A stretch of DNA of 64,000 bases from Chondrus crispus (GCF_000350225.1 NW_005179178.1:59903-123902); one strand, 5' to 3'; shown: positions 21,027-33,466, counted from the stretch's first letter. Made by a program: numbers and translations. Notes: generated by a model not told the origin, from the sequence alone.

Positions 21027-24000
21027 TGAGCCCGGTGTTGTCTGTATTAGACACCGGCGCGGGACCAAACCTTGTGCGAAAATCGGAACTCCCGGCTGGG
21101 ATGGAATCTGTAGTGTCCTACGGACCGACCCAAGACATTGGCGACGCGAATAACAGGCCACTCCAGACTCTCGGAACCATCAAGATGCCCGTGAGACTTG
21201 GACGATTTGTGGCTGCTGCCGATTTTATTGTGTGCAAAAAGCTCGCGGTACCGCTAATTCTAGGCGCGGACTACTGTGACCGGTTTGTGGAAGCAATTTA
21301 TCCAAGGAAGAAAACGGTTGAGTTGGCGGATTTCTCGGAGGTTCCGATAGTTAGGCGGTTCTCGACGAGAAAAGGGAAGAAGAATCTCGTCCCGGGAGAG
21401 GACAAGAATGATGGAAGGGTGGAGCGAATTTCCCCTAAGGTGAAAGTGGTACGAGCCACGACTATCGAGCCAGGGACGCAACGCGTTGTGGAATGCACCT
21501 CGAAGAGGGCGGGCTGGGTTGTGTTTCAGCCGTACTCGTCGTTGTACGAAAGGCACGGGTTGACGTGCACGAATGGTGTCGTTCAGGTTGAGCCTGACAG
21601 GCCATTTCGTTTACTCCTTGCGAATTTTAGGACGTACCCTGTCAGGGTGCAAAAAGGCCAAGTGGTGGCAGAATTATTACCGCACCCGAGGGCCGTGCTT
21701 GAGAGCAAAACCACCATTGGTGGAGTTCTCGGAATTCAGGAAAGGCAGAAGGAAAATTTTCCCAATTCTACCAAGACGCCTACGGGCGAGACAACATGCG
21801 AACCGTCGGATCGAGGCCGCGAGGACCAGCCAGAAGAACGGTCGGCAGGGCTCTCCGCGTCGGCATCTACGAAGCCGCAACGCAGGATTGAGCCGCCACC
21901 GCCGGACGTGGAGGACCTCGACCTGAGCCACGTGCCGGACCGGCTGCGCGAGCGGTTCCGTCGGATGTTGAAGAAGTATTCAAGGATGTGGGATGGGACG
22001 CTTGGCGAAATTAATACCACAGTCCATCGGATCGAGCTGATCCCCGAGACTCGTCCTATCGCACAAGCCCCGTATCGGGCCGGGCCTAAAGCCCGCGAAG
22101 TAGAAGATGCAGAGGTGCAGAAGATGTTAGAGGCAGGAGTGATAGAACCAGCGCAGTCAGAATGGGCGTCGCCCGTGTTGCTGGTGCCCAAGCCGGACGG
22201 GTCAATGCGTTTTTGCGTAGACTACCGCAGGCTGAACGCAGTGACGGTGAAGGACACGTACCCTTTACCGCGCATGGATGAGTGCCTGGACTCGCTTGGT
22301 GACACCAAGGTTTTCTCCGTGTTGGACGCGATTTCGGGATATTGGCAGATGCCTATCCCTGAGCGCGACCGCGACAAGACCGCATTTTCGTGTCACTCAG
22401 GACTGTATCGCTTCTCAAGAATGCCCTTCGGGCTAACCAACGCGCCAGCGACGTTCCAGAGAGCAATGGATATCCTGCTCTCCCCGTTCCGTTGGAAATG
22501 CTGTTTGGTGTATCTGGATGATATAATAATTTTTAGCAAGTCGTGGGAGGAGCACATCGTGCACGTGGATGAAATACTTTCCGTATTGGAGAAGGCAGTT
22601 GTGAAGCTCAAGCTTCGCAAGTGTGAATTTTTCGTCGAAAAGATCAAGTACCTGGGCCATGTCGTTCGGCCAGGTACATTGGAAGTGGACGCTGCGCGAA
22701 CCATCGCATTGGAACAAGTAAGGTACCCTCAAACGCAGACCCAGCTCAGGAGCTTCTTGGGACTTTGTAATGTCTACCGCAGATTCGTTTCGCATTATGC
22801 GAAAATCGCGCATCCGCTCAACCAACTGTTGAAGAAAGGACAACCGGTCCAGTTGGAAGGATTCGACGAACCGTGCAAGAAAGCTTTTCATAAGCTCAAG
22901 GACGCCATCCTGGCACCGCCGGTGTTGGCGCTGCCGAAGAAGGACCTACCCTACTCGGTAGATACCGATGCAAGCGACTATCAAATCGGCGCTGCATTAT
23001 TTCAAACACACCCGGATGCGCAACGCAAGCCCATGGGGTTCTTTTCAAGAACGTTAGCCGCAGCCGAGAGAAACTATTCGGTATCAGAAAAAGAATGTCT
23101 AGCGGTAATTTAGGCCGTACGGACTTTAAGACCATATCTATATGGCGAGCAATCCATCGTGCATACCGACCATGCCTCATTGAGGTGGTTGATGAACGTA
23201 ACCGACCCCAGCGGGAGATTAATCCGATGGAGGCTACGCCTCTCGGAATTTGATTTCCAAATCAAGTACAAAAAGGAAAAGGCTAACAGCCAGGCGGACG
23301 ATTTGTCAAGGTTGCGGACCGCAGGAGAAACCGTCGACGAAATCGACGACGAAATCCCATGCTTTACGGCCGAACCGGCCGAGGGTACAGTGGAGGACGA
23401 GGAAAGTTTTGACGCGATAGACGACATCCTCGCTCTTGAAGGGGAGACCGCCCCTGATCGCCTCGATCAATTCCAAGCTGTCACTCCGGAGGAGCTCATT
23501 CGCGAGCAAGCCGTCGACCCCTTCTGCAATCGCATCAAGGAAGAAATGGACGCCGGAAAGGTGAGAACGTTCAGCGTGGAGACCGAGGAACTCGAAGGAA
23601 CTCTATGCCGTACCGCGGCAGAGTTTGTACAAGTAGTGATACCACAATCATTAAGGGACCGCGTCCCATGGTTGAGCCACTACGCAAAATTGGCAGGGCA
23701 CCTGGGAGGCAGGAAACTTTACAAGACATTGAGAAGATATTTTTATTGGCCTACGATGGCCCCAGACTGCTACGCAGTCGCGAAGAATTGCGCCGCGTGT
23801 GCGCAGGAAAGGGTGAAGTTAAGAAAAAACACGAAAGAAATGAAGCTGTTCACGCCCAAAGCCCCGCTGGAGTTTGTCGCCATCGACATCCTCAGCGAGC
23901 TAATTACAACTAAACGAGGGAATCGGTATATTCTCGTGATCAGCGATCGATACTCGAAACTGGTACGAACCGTACCGTTGAAGAAGATATCAGCTGCGCA

Positions 24001-25177
24001 CATCGCACAAGCCTTCGTTCACCATTGGGTATTCGTGTACGGACCGCCGGCCAAGCTGCTGTCCGACAATGGAACACAGTTCACGGCCCGGTTCTTTCAG
24101 AATGTCTGCCGAATTCTCGGCATACGCAATGTGTTCACGACTACGTACCACCCGCAAGCCAACGGCCAAGTTGAGAGGTTTAACCGCACGCTGACTTCCG
24201 CGTTGCCAAAATATGTTGGAGAGCATCCCAAGGACTGGGACCTATTTAGCGACGCTGTGACGTTCGCATACAACACGCAAGTTCATCGAACTACGAACAT
24301 CGCGCCGTTCGAGCTGGTGCTAGCTCGGGCGCCCAGAAGCATTGCGTTACAAGCGCAGCCAAGTTTGGAAGGATTTAGCTCGAATCGAGCGTACTACCTG
24401 AAATGGCAGTCGTGGTTGGAAAGCCTGATGAAAGGCGCTGATAAGAGCCTGCAAAAAGAACAAGCGCGCTACAAGCGAAACTTTGACGCAAGGCTTCGCA
24501 AGCCGAAGTATGACATCCCTTCAGGATCCTACGTTTTCCTCCGGAAGGAACAGAGGACCGCAACAGAACCTAGACACAAGCTGGCACAAGTTGCTACGGG
24601 ACCGTATGCAGTCAAGAAATCAGATAAGAACACGGTTGTCATCGCCATAGGCGACCAAGAAAAGCGCGTGTCGCGAGATAGAGTCGAATTGGCCCCTAGT
24701 CCCATGGACTGCAGGCCGATATCAGGCCTACGACAGGCCCTACAGTTCCTCAGCAGACGTGAGGGGAATCAAGAACGCGACGCGATGGAGAGTGAGGAAG
24801 GTCCTCCCACGCGAGCGCAGATGTTAGAGGACGAGGAAGATGTTGTCAGTCAAAACCCGTCAGCGGAGATACCGCAAGACTTACGGAGGACAAGAAATTC
24901 AAAAGAGTTGGAGGAGTCGGAGAATCTTCAGGAGGGGGAAGAAAGTAACCCAGGACGTGAGGAAGAAAATGAGAATGCCGAGTACATGATAGAAAAGATC
25001 ATCGATCACGGGTATCAAGATGAGGAATTAGTCCTCAGGGTGAAATGGTATAGATATGAGACGAAGGACGCGATGTGGGAACCAGTCGCGCAATTACCGC
25101 GCAGCGCCGTGGTGAGATATTTCCGAAGGAAGAAGCTATCCTTGCCGCCGCAAGTCGGACGCGCCCAAGCGGGGTAA
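20942..25177 (+). pseudogene. pol: pol of element B, intact except for one nonsense codon
   Basis: One frame encodes protease (DTGAG, Asp codon at 21050), RT (YLDD, codon 22511), RNase H and integrase: HHCC finger, then D at 23885, D at 24065 and E at 24173, with 35 residues between the last two. A chromodomain follows (YMIEKIIDHGYQ...VKWYRYETKDAMWEP, near 24983-25140). The only in-frame stop is TAG at 23111-23113, in the RNase H segment ECLAVI-stop-AVRTLRP, where A and P read TGG. The stop is thus a single G-to-A change. The integrase catalytic residues are all present. This copy was active recently, judging from its LTRs. Confidence 0.92.
20981..20988 (+). promoter_or_regulatory. candidate -1 frameshift site, element B
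   Basis: Eight A residues form A-AAA-AAA in the linker frame. A -1 slip enters the pol frame, which is open from 20942 and reads KVYADIGPTVG just upstream of the protease. That resembles the KIYNVLGSIA stretch at the same place in P. The A family has an A6 run at the equivalent junction. Confidence 0.45.
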
Positions 25178-28100
25178 CACCCGTTGGGATGTAGTCAAGT
25201 TGGAATTGATACTTTGAGACGCGGCGCGAAGACAGGGAAGAGTGGTGCTCACAAGAGTCCGGAAACGCGAGAAGATGGAGAGGGCAGAAGTGCGAAGGGG
25301 GAAAGTCAGAGTGAGGCGTGCCAGAAAGGCAAAGGGGCGGAGTCCAGTTAAAGAATGGAGCGGATACGCGATCCGTGTTCAAGGCGTTAGAGAGATAGGG
25401 GATTCCCAGAGGAGGCACGGACTCTACAGGATCACCCCCACGCGTCATCAACGGACAGAGAAGGAATGACGTGTGAATCAGCGGTCCGCACCAGTGAGGC
25501 GTAATTTAATTCAAAAAAAACATGGATGGGCCGCCGGTGGGCTGTCAAACGATCGGCATAAGTCGTAGACGGAGCTCCAACAGTCTCCGAAAAATTAACT
25601 ATAATTCAGGGAATTGCCCGCACTTGTACGAAATGTTGTTGGCAATTTTCACACCGACCGCATACACACTCAAGACTTGCCGCAGGCGAAGCCATGACCG
25701 ATCGCACCCAAGGGCACTTGCCCAGTTCATTTGCAACGCCTACAGTTCGCTCGACGAGCGACAAGATGTTTCCACATGGAACATGACCGTCTTGACTCGC
25801 CGACACCACGTGCACTTGCACGACCACGTACAAAGACTGAGGACGTCCGTATTCCTTCCGTAAGAGCCGAAGAATGCATAAGACCCTGGCCGACGGCATC
25901 ACAGTGCTGCCAGCCTGTTTTATTATGCGTACCATTCCCCTATTGACTTCATCATCAAGGGGGACATTCATGTGTTAGGATGATCAACCGGGAAGGAGTT
26001 TTGTCGCGCACATTTCTTTTGGACTACGAGCGAACTACTTACTGGCTTGCCACTATAACCCCCTACCTTCCCCACGTTTTTGTTTTCGTTGGTGTATTTA
26101 TTTTTGTTTTTGTTTTGTGACGTACAGAACGCGAACCCCTCGTCGCGAACGACGACGAACAAGATTTTCGACGTCAGTCCATCAAGGTACCCAGACCAAG
26201 TCAGAGCGGCGACTCGACGATCGCCATCGAAGAACCATGCGGTGTGCACAGCGAGAAGGAGAACGAGTTCTTTTGCTTTGTTTCTCGTTACACAAAGGCG
26301 TTGCGCTACGATGTATCGTCTTTCTACCATGAGGGCCCTACTGTACACGCGACCAGAGAGGAGTCCGAGGGACCGAAGTTAACTCTGCAACCGAAGATCG
26401 CGCTCGTCATGGGAATCTACTCCCACGAAACTGCCTAGCCGCCAGGTACCCTGTTTTACTACCAACGGCATTGCTAACAGCAGCTAGAGATGTCAAGCTC
26501 AGAAAGAGAGCGAAATTGGGGATTTGTCAGCGGAGATGAGACCAGGACGACTGGAGTGTTTGGAGGCAAAGCTTGCTGTGTAAGAGATCGAGGGAGGTAA
26601 TCCCGAATGACGATGTCCAAGTAACTGTCACTGCACGCCTGGGGGGGCTACCCCAGTACGACGAAGATCGATCCAATATTTTTTTTGATGACCTACCCTT
26701 ACCAGCGACTATTCACGTGCGCCGACTTCCGTGTTCACGTCCGCGGAGCACAGGAGGAAAAGAACAACAAAAGAGAGATGGGAGACGAATCGTGATATTT
26801 TTATCATCACTCGATGAGCCTTTTGCTGACAACCCGACTACTCCCATACTGTTTCAGGTCTTGCAAAGCGCTGTACCCATCACCGCACCAATTTTGACTT
26901 CCGCACTCGCCCGCGTCGACTTAAAATTAGTTCCATTTTTTTGTTGACGGGACCATACGACTGAGTCGAAGTCAGGGGAACATTCGGAAGGGAAATTTTA
27001 TTTGTGACCTCTAAGGACTCAAGGTTACCCCAGCTAAACGTACACGGCCTACGTTGTTTCTCTCTTTCCAGAGTTATAACGTGTGTGGGGCTGTCAATGC
27101 AGGCCGGGACGAAAGTGAGAAGGAATGTGTGAAGGAACCAATTGCACTCGACGCTAGGAGACCGTCGGAGGAGATGAAGGGTGAAGTGGACATTTTACCT
27201 TGGAGGACCTGTACAGTGTACCTCAAAATTTTGTTGTCGTCTGCTCTCGGCGAGCTTGAATGAGTGACCGAACGCGGTCATGATTCATTTTTACTTTCGT
27301 TGTGAAATCCCGAACTCACCCGCGTCTCTCAGAAGTCAACAATGATGTGCTTCGCAAACGAAGTGCCGAGGCCGTGTGACGTCGTCACAATGACAAGGAG
27401 CCAGGTGAGACTGAGTTGGGAAAGGAGGAGAAAAAGAGAAGGAAAAGAGAAGGGAACGGATATGAGGAGATGCGACCGCGGCGACGGGGCGTATGAGAAA
27501 AGAGGAGGAAAGAAAAAAAATGGACGAAGAGGAGGCGGCCTCCCAGGGGAAGAGACCAGAGCCGCGTTGCTTTGGGAAGACGATTCGTCTTTGATGGAGG
27601 GTTACGTCGCAGCTAGAGAAATAGCTGCGAGATAAAGAGGGGGAATCCGGGGATGCAAATCGGGAAAAGAGACGGAAGTGGGCAGAAGAGAAGGAAGGAG
27701 TGCCGAGCTGGAAGAGGATAGATGGGATCACGCTTCACGACTTGCAGTTAAAATTCGTGCACGCAGGAGGCGTCCGGGCTGAGAACGACGAAGGGGATCA
27801 AGTTTCGATCGTGTTAGAAGACCTGTTGATTTTTTTGTGTTGTTGCGTGACTACGGGTCGAAAACTGGAGAGCAAAGGAGTGCGTTCGCCGCACTCTGCC
27901 TCTCGCCATCGGCGATAAGAGTCGTCAGGGGCGAAGTACGGTACGCTCAAGAGTGGGAGCGAAGAGACCCCTTTCCGCACAGCTCGAATGAGGAGGAAAA
28001 AGAGGCTAGGAATTTTCCTAAGCATAGAGCTCACGCCAGAACCGTAACAAAAGGAGGCGCATGTCGTCCAGATTTGGACCACGGGCTCAGGATCAATCAG

Positions 28101-28577
28101 GACACTCGTCCACGTGTAGACTTCGTGCATGCTACTTAAACCCGGCAAGGCTTATGCCTCGACGACGCAGCCGCAATACGTCGACAATGAATTGCTTCTC
28201 ACAAGGGCTCCCCAAGGACAGTGTGGCGATGACGTCACAGAGAAAGGGGAGAGAGACAGTGGGAAGAGGAGGCAGGCGAGGGCAAGAAATCCAAGGAGTA
28301 AAAATAATGCCATGACCCGACACCTGGCTCCGCAAGGTAAAAGAAAAAGGAAACACGGAAGAGAAGGAAAGGCGGGAATAGAAACAGGAGCTCGACCGGA
28401 AAAGAGGAGGTAACCGAGGGCCGTTTTGTACGCGGCCTGCTCGACGATGGGAAAAGGGGTGCTTGTGAAGAGGGGGAATGCAAAGGGACAACAGATACAC
28501 AGAGGATTCACCTTTTATTAATCCAAAGGGGGAACGGAGGTGAAGATGGACATGAGGGGTCCGCTGCAGATGGCAGA
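25178..28577 (+). other. long 3' tract of element B without recognised genes
   Basis: No supported sense gene was found in these 3.4 kb. Purine-rich stretches lie at about 27405-27540 and 28255-28410 on the plus strand. Short ORFs here are low-complexity. The tract separates the convergent pol and antisense ORF, like the 9348-11274 tract of A. Confidence 0.5.
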
Positions 28578-30431
28578 TCAAGGGAGTGGAACACGGGAGG
28601 ATCCTTCCTTCGGCAGAGAAGTAATCAGCCGGGCTAGGACTCGTAGGTCCTCCAGTGTTGCACCCGGAAGGGCCTCTACCTCCACGCCGTGAGCGCAAAG
28701 AAGGCGATGATAGATGCCAGCGGCGGCGTTGTTTTCTTTAGGAATTGAGGGTGACGGGAAGGCTAAGGCAGGCGCGAAGATGGGTTCCTCACGTACAGGG
28801 GAAATCTGACGTGGGGTCGGACCCACGTCAGACGGCGGCACTTCCCGGACTGATAGGGTTTCGGTTGAGTTTGTTGAGGGAAACACGACGCGAGGAGGAC
28901 TTTCGCGTGTGGATGGACACATCGGAGGGGGGTGTGGTAGTGAACGAGCCGGCTGAGGTGGAATTGCAGGCAAAGACGGCTCGGTGAGACAAGGCGTTGG
29001 GGACTGTATGTCTGGCGTGGAAGGTTGGACCGCGGAACGAGGAGACGAAGGGCCGGACGGTCGAGAGCACACGCTCTCTGCAGGAGGGTCCACGCCTCGC
29101 TCAGGAACCGCGTCGGGGATGGGGATTTGATTCCCGAACTGTCGACTCAGTCGAGCCTCTGAGGACGAGCACAACGTCGACGTCCAGGGGTTAAACCAGA
29201 CGAAGTCGCCCGCCGCGCTGTGACTACGTCCGGGAGAAAAGGAGAGACGTCGCTTTGCGAAGGAGCGGGAAAAGTTGTGAGGGGGAACGCTGTCCCAGTC
29301 GATCTGCCTAATCTTGTCGAGCAGCGAGTGCAGGTCGAGGTCGGTGTCGGCGCCACCCAGGGGGATAGGGTAATCCAGAAGGCACATGAGCTCAACGAGC
29401 TTCGGGAGAAGGTACCACAGACGCCAACAATCATACGCCTCCCAAAGCAAGGTGCCAGCGACCGTCACGCACCACTCGGTCAGGAAAACAACCCACAACC
29501 CGTGTCGGGGGTCGTTCAGGTGGCTGCCGAAGTATGTAAGGATGGGGCCCAATTCCGACCAAAATCCTTGGCAGACTTCAAACTGACCCCACCATGAGGG
29601 AAGCTGCAGGTATCGGTTGACGTAGTGTGACCGCGCGATCTCCCCCGCCTCGATCATTTGGTATGCCAGGAAGTATCCTGTGTCCGACCTCAGTTTGCGC
29701 TCGTACCGAACGGTGTGTTGGAAGAAGAAGAGGTTCCCGCGTTTCATGCGCCGGAAATTAGCAGGGAGAATCGCACGCGTCCACGACATTGCGTCATTCG
29801 TCACTGTCAATTGGTTATGCCATAAGCGGTCCGCTTCTAGTACGGGGTCACCATGGGTCCAACTGAGGAGACTGTCAACATAATGGCGCTCTCTCTCCGT
29901 GCGGAATTTCCACGTGTCGCAGCCGAAGGAAGGAGGAATAAGGGTGTCGGTCAAATGGAGGTCAAGGCGGGCGAGTACAGTGTCCATGAATCGCAGGGAC
30001 AAGGTGCGACGGCCGCGTGGAGAGGAGTGACGAAGGATGGAGGTAGGAATGGCAATGCGGGCGTGCCAGTCAAAAGTGCGAATGGCTTGTAGGGGTAGTT
30101 GACCGGGTAACATGCCAGCACCGTCTGCAAAACTATGTTCGATGGCAGCAACGTGGCGGACGCCCACAGGGGAGAACCACTGGGAAAAGGCAAATAGGGA
30201 AGGATGTTCACGCATGGATTTGTCTTGCAGCTCATCGAGCGAGGGGTATCGACGGGCTACCCAAGAAGAATGGTAGCCCGGATGGAAGGCCGGTTCGGTA
30301 GGGTTGGTAACAGGAGGAAGACGGGGTATGGAAGGAAGACCCCGGGGCACTTCGGGCTTGCGAGGAAAGCCCACACCCGGACGCTTACGGTTGGCACTAT
30401 CGTCCGAGTGTTCCGACAGAGAAGGAAGCAT
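28578..30431 (-). CDS. antisense ORF of element B, 617 aa, intact
   Basis: This uninterrupted ORF lies on the strand opposite gag-pol. It starts at the ATG at 30429-30431, 126 bp inside the 3' LTR, and runs toward pol. The N-terminal ~50 residues are Pro/Arg-rich. The globular core at about residues 80-400 is rich in Trp and aromatic residues. A Ser/Pro-rich linker follows (about 440-580), then a short Leu-rich end. Motifs shared with the A antisense ORF, in order: HARI (123-126), YVD (184-186), LPSWWGQFEVC, LGPIL, DPRH (307-310) and Cys321. A full-length open frame in an element whose pol carries a stop argues for real coding. The function is unknown and no known fold was recognised; a regulatory or accessory role for the element is inference. 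Confidence 0.8.
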   Translation of the reverse strand: MLPSLSEHSDDSANRKRPGVGFPRKPEVPRGLPSIPRLPPVTNPTEPAFHPGYHSSWVARRYPSLDELQDKSMREHPSLFAFSQWFSPVGVRHVAAIEHSFADGAGMLPGQLPLQAIRTFDWHARIAIPTSILRHSSPRGRRTLSLRFMDTVLARLDLHLTDTLIPPSFGCDTWKFRTERERHYVDSLLSWTHGDPVLEADRLWHNQLTVTNDAMSWTRAILPANFRRMKRGNLFFFQHTVRYERKLRSDTGYFLAYQMIEAGEIARSHYVNRYLQLPSWWGQFEVCQGFWSELGPILTYFGSHLNDPRHGLWVVFLTEWCVTVAGTLLWEAYDCWRLWYLLPKLVELMCLLDYPIPLGGADTDLDLHSLLDKIRQIDWDSVPPHNFSRSFAKRRLSFSPGRSHSAAGDFVWFNPWTSTLCSSSEARLSRQFGNQIPIPDAVPERGVDPPAESVCSRPSGPSSPRSAVQPSTPDIQSPTPCLTEPSLPAIPPQPARSLPHPPPMCPSTRESPPRVVFPSTNSTETLSVREVPPSDVGPTPRQISPVREEPIFAPALAFPSPSIPKENNAAAGIYHRLLCAHGVEVEALPGATLEDLRVLARLITSLPKEGSSRVPLP

Positions 30432-30540
30432 GGTATTTTCGTCTTACTCTTGTAAGAACGCCGCGCAGAGTGATTGATGACTGGGAAACACGGTAAGGAA
30501 CGGCAGGAGATTATACGATGGCTTGGCGCTGTACAAGGGC

Positions 30541-30556
30541 GCTCAGGAGGGGGATA
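30541..30556 (+). other. polypurine tract of element B
   Basis: AGGAGGGGGATA directly precedes the 3' LTR start at 30557, the expected position for plus-strand DNA priming. Confidence 0.65.
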
Positions 30557-32085
30557 TGTAGTGCAGTAATGGGCTCTACAGGGGGGTGAAAACGAAGGAA
30601 AACATTTGGAGTTGGATATGAAAAGTAGTCCGGGTTGGGGGGGGACACACGTGTGAATAATTGCACAGTTTTAATTTTTAATTATTTTATTTAGTTAATT
30701 AGTTGGCATTAATTTTGCTGACATTAGATTAGATCTAGGATCTAGCGCCGCGAGCTACTGTAGAGGCTCCGGCGGGGCGATATATACCTTAGCCCTCTGA
30801 CCACCAAGTCAGTAAAGGTAACCCGAGTTGCCGGAGTTGAATGTCGCCTTGGTCGAAGTCCGTCTCTACCAAGACGCTCCCTTTTACCTAAGCCTACGGC
30901 ATCCTCTATTGCTCGGGGGTTCCTTTTCTTTTTCCTTTATTTCCCTATCCTTTTCTATCTCTACTTCTACCTATTTTTCCCTTATCTTGTGTTGGTGCCA
31001 TCGGCCTCGGTTGCGACGGAACCGGTGTAGGTGTTTCGAGCCATCGGGCGGCACGGTTGACGTAGCGCTGCTACTTTCATTTCATCCGGTCGGGCTGCGT
31101 TGCGACGCCCCCGTGTAGTATAACCCCCCCTTACCGGAATTAGATATACATCAGATCGGCTACTGTAGAGCCCGAGCTCTACAGTACCTCCGCACGCGCC
31201 CACACGTGTACGGGGCGCGCACGCACACGTGTGCTAATACGTGTAACACACGTGTACAGTCAGCACGGGCCGACCCGCGCTGACTACAGTAGCACTACAG
31301 TACAGTCCGTACTGTACTGTAGTATGATAGGATTAACTTGTACATTAAATACGTGAGCGAGCGACGGCGGTGGGGGGAGGACAAGCACGAGCTTGTCCAG
31401 AACCTACGCCTTTGGTCAAGCTCGCCCCGCCTATTCTAGAACGGGTTCCCACTAGCCCGTATCTAGTTAGGAACCGAGCGGGCAGGGGACGCGCGAGCAC
31501 GCGAGCGAGCCTAGATCCGCCTCCGCCCGTCAGCGCTGGTACGTCACCCAGCGCTGCGCCGGGGCGTCGAGGCGTACATCGGCCCGCGCGTGCGCGCGTC
31601 CCCGACCGTTACCCGCTCTACCACTGCTACCCCGGGCTCGCCCGGTTCCCTTAGCTGGGGTTGCTTCCCGTCTTCCCGCCGATCGAGGTCTCCGCACGAA
31701 CTGAGTGTACACCCCCCTCCGTTGGGGGTGTTTATACTACACCCCGTCGAAGGCCTTGTCGCGTTACAAGGTGTCGAAGAAGCTCAACGAGCATTGGCCT
31801 TACAACCCAGTGGAACCGGGGTACCTACGTCCCGCCCCACCCCACACTCGTCGAGCAGATCTCTTCGCAAGTCTCTACCACACCGATCCCAGGCCGGGCT
31901 ATTCCTCTGTGCCCCCCCTTATCAGGGATCTGAGCTACTACGAGTCGCAAGCTCGTTTAAACGGAGAAGGGAGAGTCGGACACTCCGTAGCGCTGTGCCA
32001 TCGGCAGTTCTTCTTTTTGTTGCTGTTGTTGTTTTTGCTGGACCATCGGACCGCGGTTTCTGCCCGACAGGCGCATTGCACTACA
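30557..32085 (+). repeat. 3' LTR of element B, interrupted by a solo LTR
   Basis: This LTR begins TGTAGTGCAG and ends ATTGCACTACA. Without the insert at 31114-31741 and its duplicated target it is about 896 bp, 158 bp shorter than the 5' LTR because it has only one unit of the internal duplication. The TATA-like TATATACC near 30780 is kept. Confidence 0.9.
31114..31741 (+). mobile_element. solo LTR of the A family inside the B 3' LTR
   Basis: This 628-bp LTR runs from TGTAGTATAACC to GGTGTTTATACTACA. It is flanked by a perfect 5-bp duplication CCCCG at 31109-31113 and 31742-31746. The host LTR reads continuously across it (cgacgccccc then gtcgaagg). No internal domain is present, so the two LTRs of a former full element recombined. 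It is in the same orientation as P and diverged from the other LTRs here. Confidence 0.93.
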
Positions 32086-32090
32086 TAACC
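32086..32090. repeat. target-site duplication of element B, right copy (TAACC)
   Basis: This pairs with TCACC at 17253-17257 with one mismatch. Gag of A resumes immediately after. Confidence 0.75.
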
Positions 32091-33404
32091 TAACACGTCG
32101 CCCGTGAGGTAGCGTTTTAAGAATTGATTCACGAGCCCCGGCCAGCTCACGTCGTCGTGGAGCTGGCCGGCGCGGAGGCCACGCATCGTATAACTCGTAT
32201 ACAGGCGCTCCGCGTCGACCTCGAGGAAGTGCGCGAGGACTCGTACTGCAACACCTTCGGTCAGGTGTTGCGAGTTGAAGGTGATTCGGATATCCTTCAA
32301 GAACGGCAGCAGCTGGATCGGGTCAGTACCGTCGAAGCTGCGCATCGTGGGACGGATCCCACGACAGCGTTGGACGTACTTCGCGATCCGTCCCGCGTCA
32401 CCCGAGGTAACGAGCCTCGAGGTGTTATCCAAGCGGTACATACGATAGTCAGCAACGGTGCTGAACTCTTGGATCATCGTATGTATCGGCTCGAGCCCGG
32501 GTTCCGCGGGACCCAGCGTGCCGAAGGAGGTAACCGGTAGCGTACGGACGACTAACGGACCTGGATGCTCGGCGTAACTCGCCGGCGGGTAGCCGCCCCA
32601 GCGGGGATCGACGAAGAACATCGGTTCTCCGGATCTGCGGGCGGCTCCTCCACGGTCCTGTTCGTCCGCGTACGATACGCGGTCCACTTGCCGCCTACTT
32701 CCGGCGATAGGCGGCAAGGCTTGGGTCTCAGACGCGAAGTTCGCGTCTATCGGAGGACGGCTTCCTTCTGCAGTCCGACTGGTAGCGGCACCAGTCGGAC
32801 GCCAACCTTCGGGGGCGGCGGCGCTCGGAGGTACGGTACCACCGGGCCCTCTCGAGGGGGCACCGGGTAGCCTTTCGGCTATGGTACGTTCCATGTCACG
32901 AGCACGCCAACGAGTGGCGTCGAGCTCAGCGGAGAGGTGCGCGAACGCACCCAATTGCTCTGCGGACGGAGAGGTTCGGTCCTCGGGTCGTCTCACCGAG
33001 GTCGACCTCTCAGGGCGACCTTGACCGGACGGTCCGGGCGAGGCGAAACGGCAGTCTTCGACGAGCACTATCCGCGAGTGTAACTCGTCGATCAGTGCTC
33101 GGAGATTCTCTAAGGACTGCGTCACTTTATCGAACCTCCCTTCACGAAGGGAGCGGAGTTCGGCCATACATCAAGTGTATACATGGTCCGATACATCGAT
33201 CCGAAGGGAAGTACGGACTTCCTCGATGTATTCGGCTATGCGTTCGAACATCGCCGCCGCTCTTTCCTCGGAGGATCCGAGCGACGGTTCGCGGTCATGA
33301 GGACCTGCGTTGCCGTCGCCCGACGGGGCGGATGGGGACTGCACAGCGGCCGGACTCAGATCCGCGGCTTCGGAGCGGATCGAGGGCTGGAGCTCTTCGC
33401 TCAT
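32091..33404 (-). pseudogene. gag: gag of element A, N-terminal part
   Basis: This is the proximal half of gag. It starts at ATG 33402-33404 (MSEELQPSIRSEAADLSP). TGA at 33171-33173 replaces a CGA of P, a CpG transition. The frame then continues from MAELRSLREG at 33167 to the B insertion, including the gag core (MRSFDGTDPIQLLPFLKDIR). Homology to P gag is continuous at the protein level. Confidence 0.88.
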
Positions 33405-33466
33405 CTCGACGCGATCGGTTCGCGGAGGGAAGCGGAAGTCTTCTCGGAGATCGGACTTCAGGGTCT

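Larger units (their letters stand above)
17258..32085 (+). mobile_element. Ty3/Gypsy chromovirus B, nearly intact, inserted in A gag
   Basis: This is a complete 14.8-kb element (about 14.2 kb without the solo LTR inside it). Order: 5' LTR 17258-18311, PBS, gag 18439-20724, linker frame, pol 20942-25177 with chromodomain, a 3.4-kb non-coding tract, an antisense ORF 30431-28578, a polypurine tract and a 3' LTR 30557-32085. The LTRs are about 98% identical where both copies are present. Gag and pol are related to those of A and P (same gag core, zinc knuckle and PBS), but the LTR is different. The main defects are a TAG in RNase H and unresolved gag-pol frame steps. Confidence 0.92.

Noticed and set aside
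28061..28413. Small plus-strand ORFs near the end of the B tract
   Set aside because: They are low-complexity, Lys/Arg-rich readings of a purine-rich stretch.
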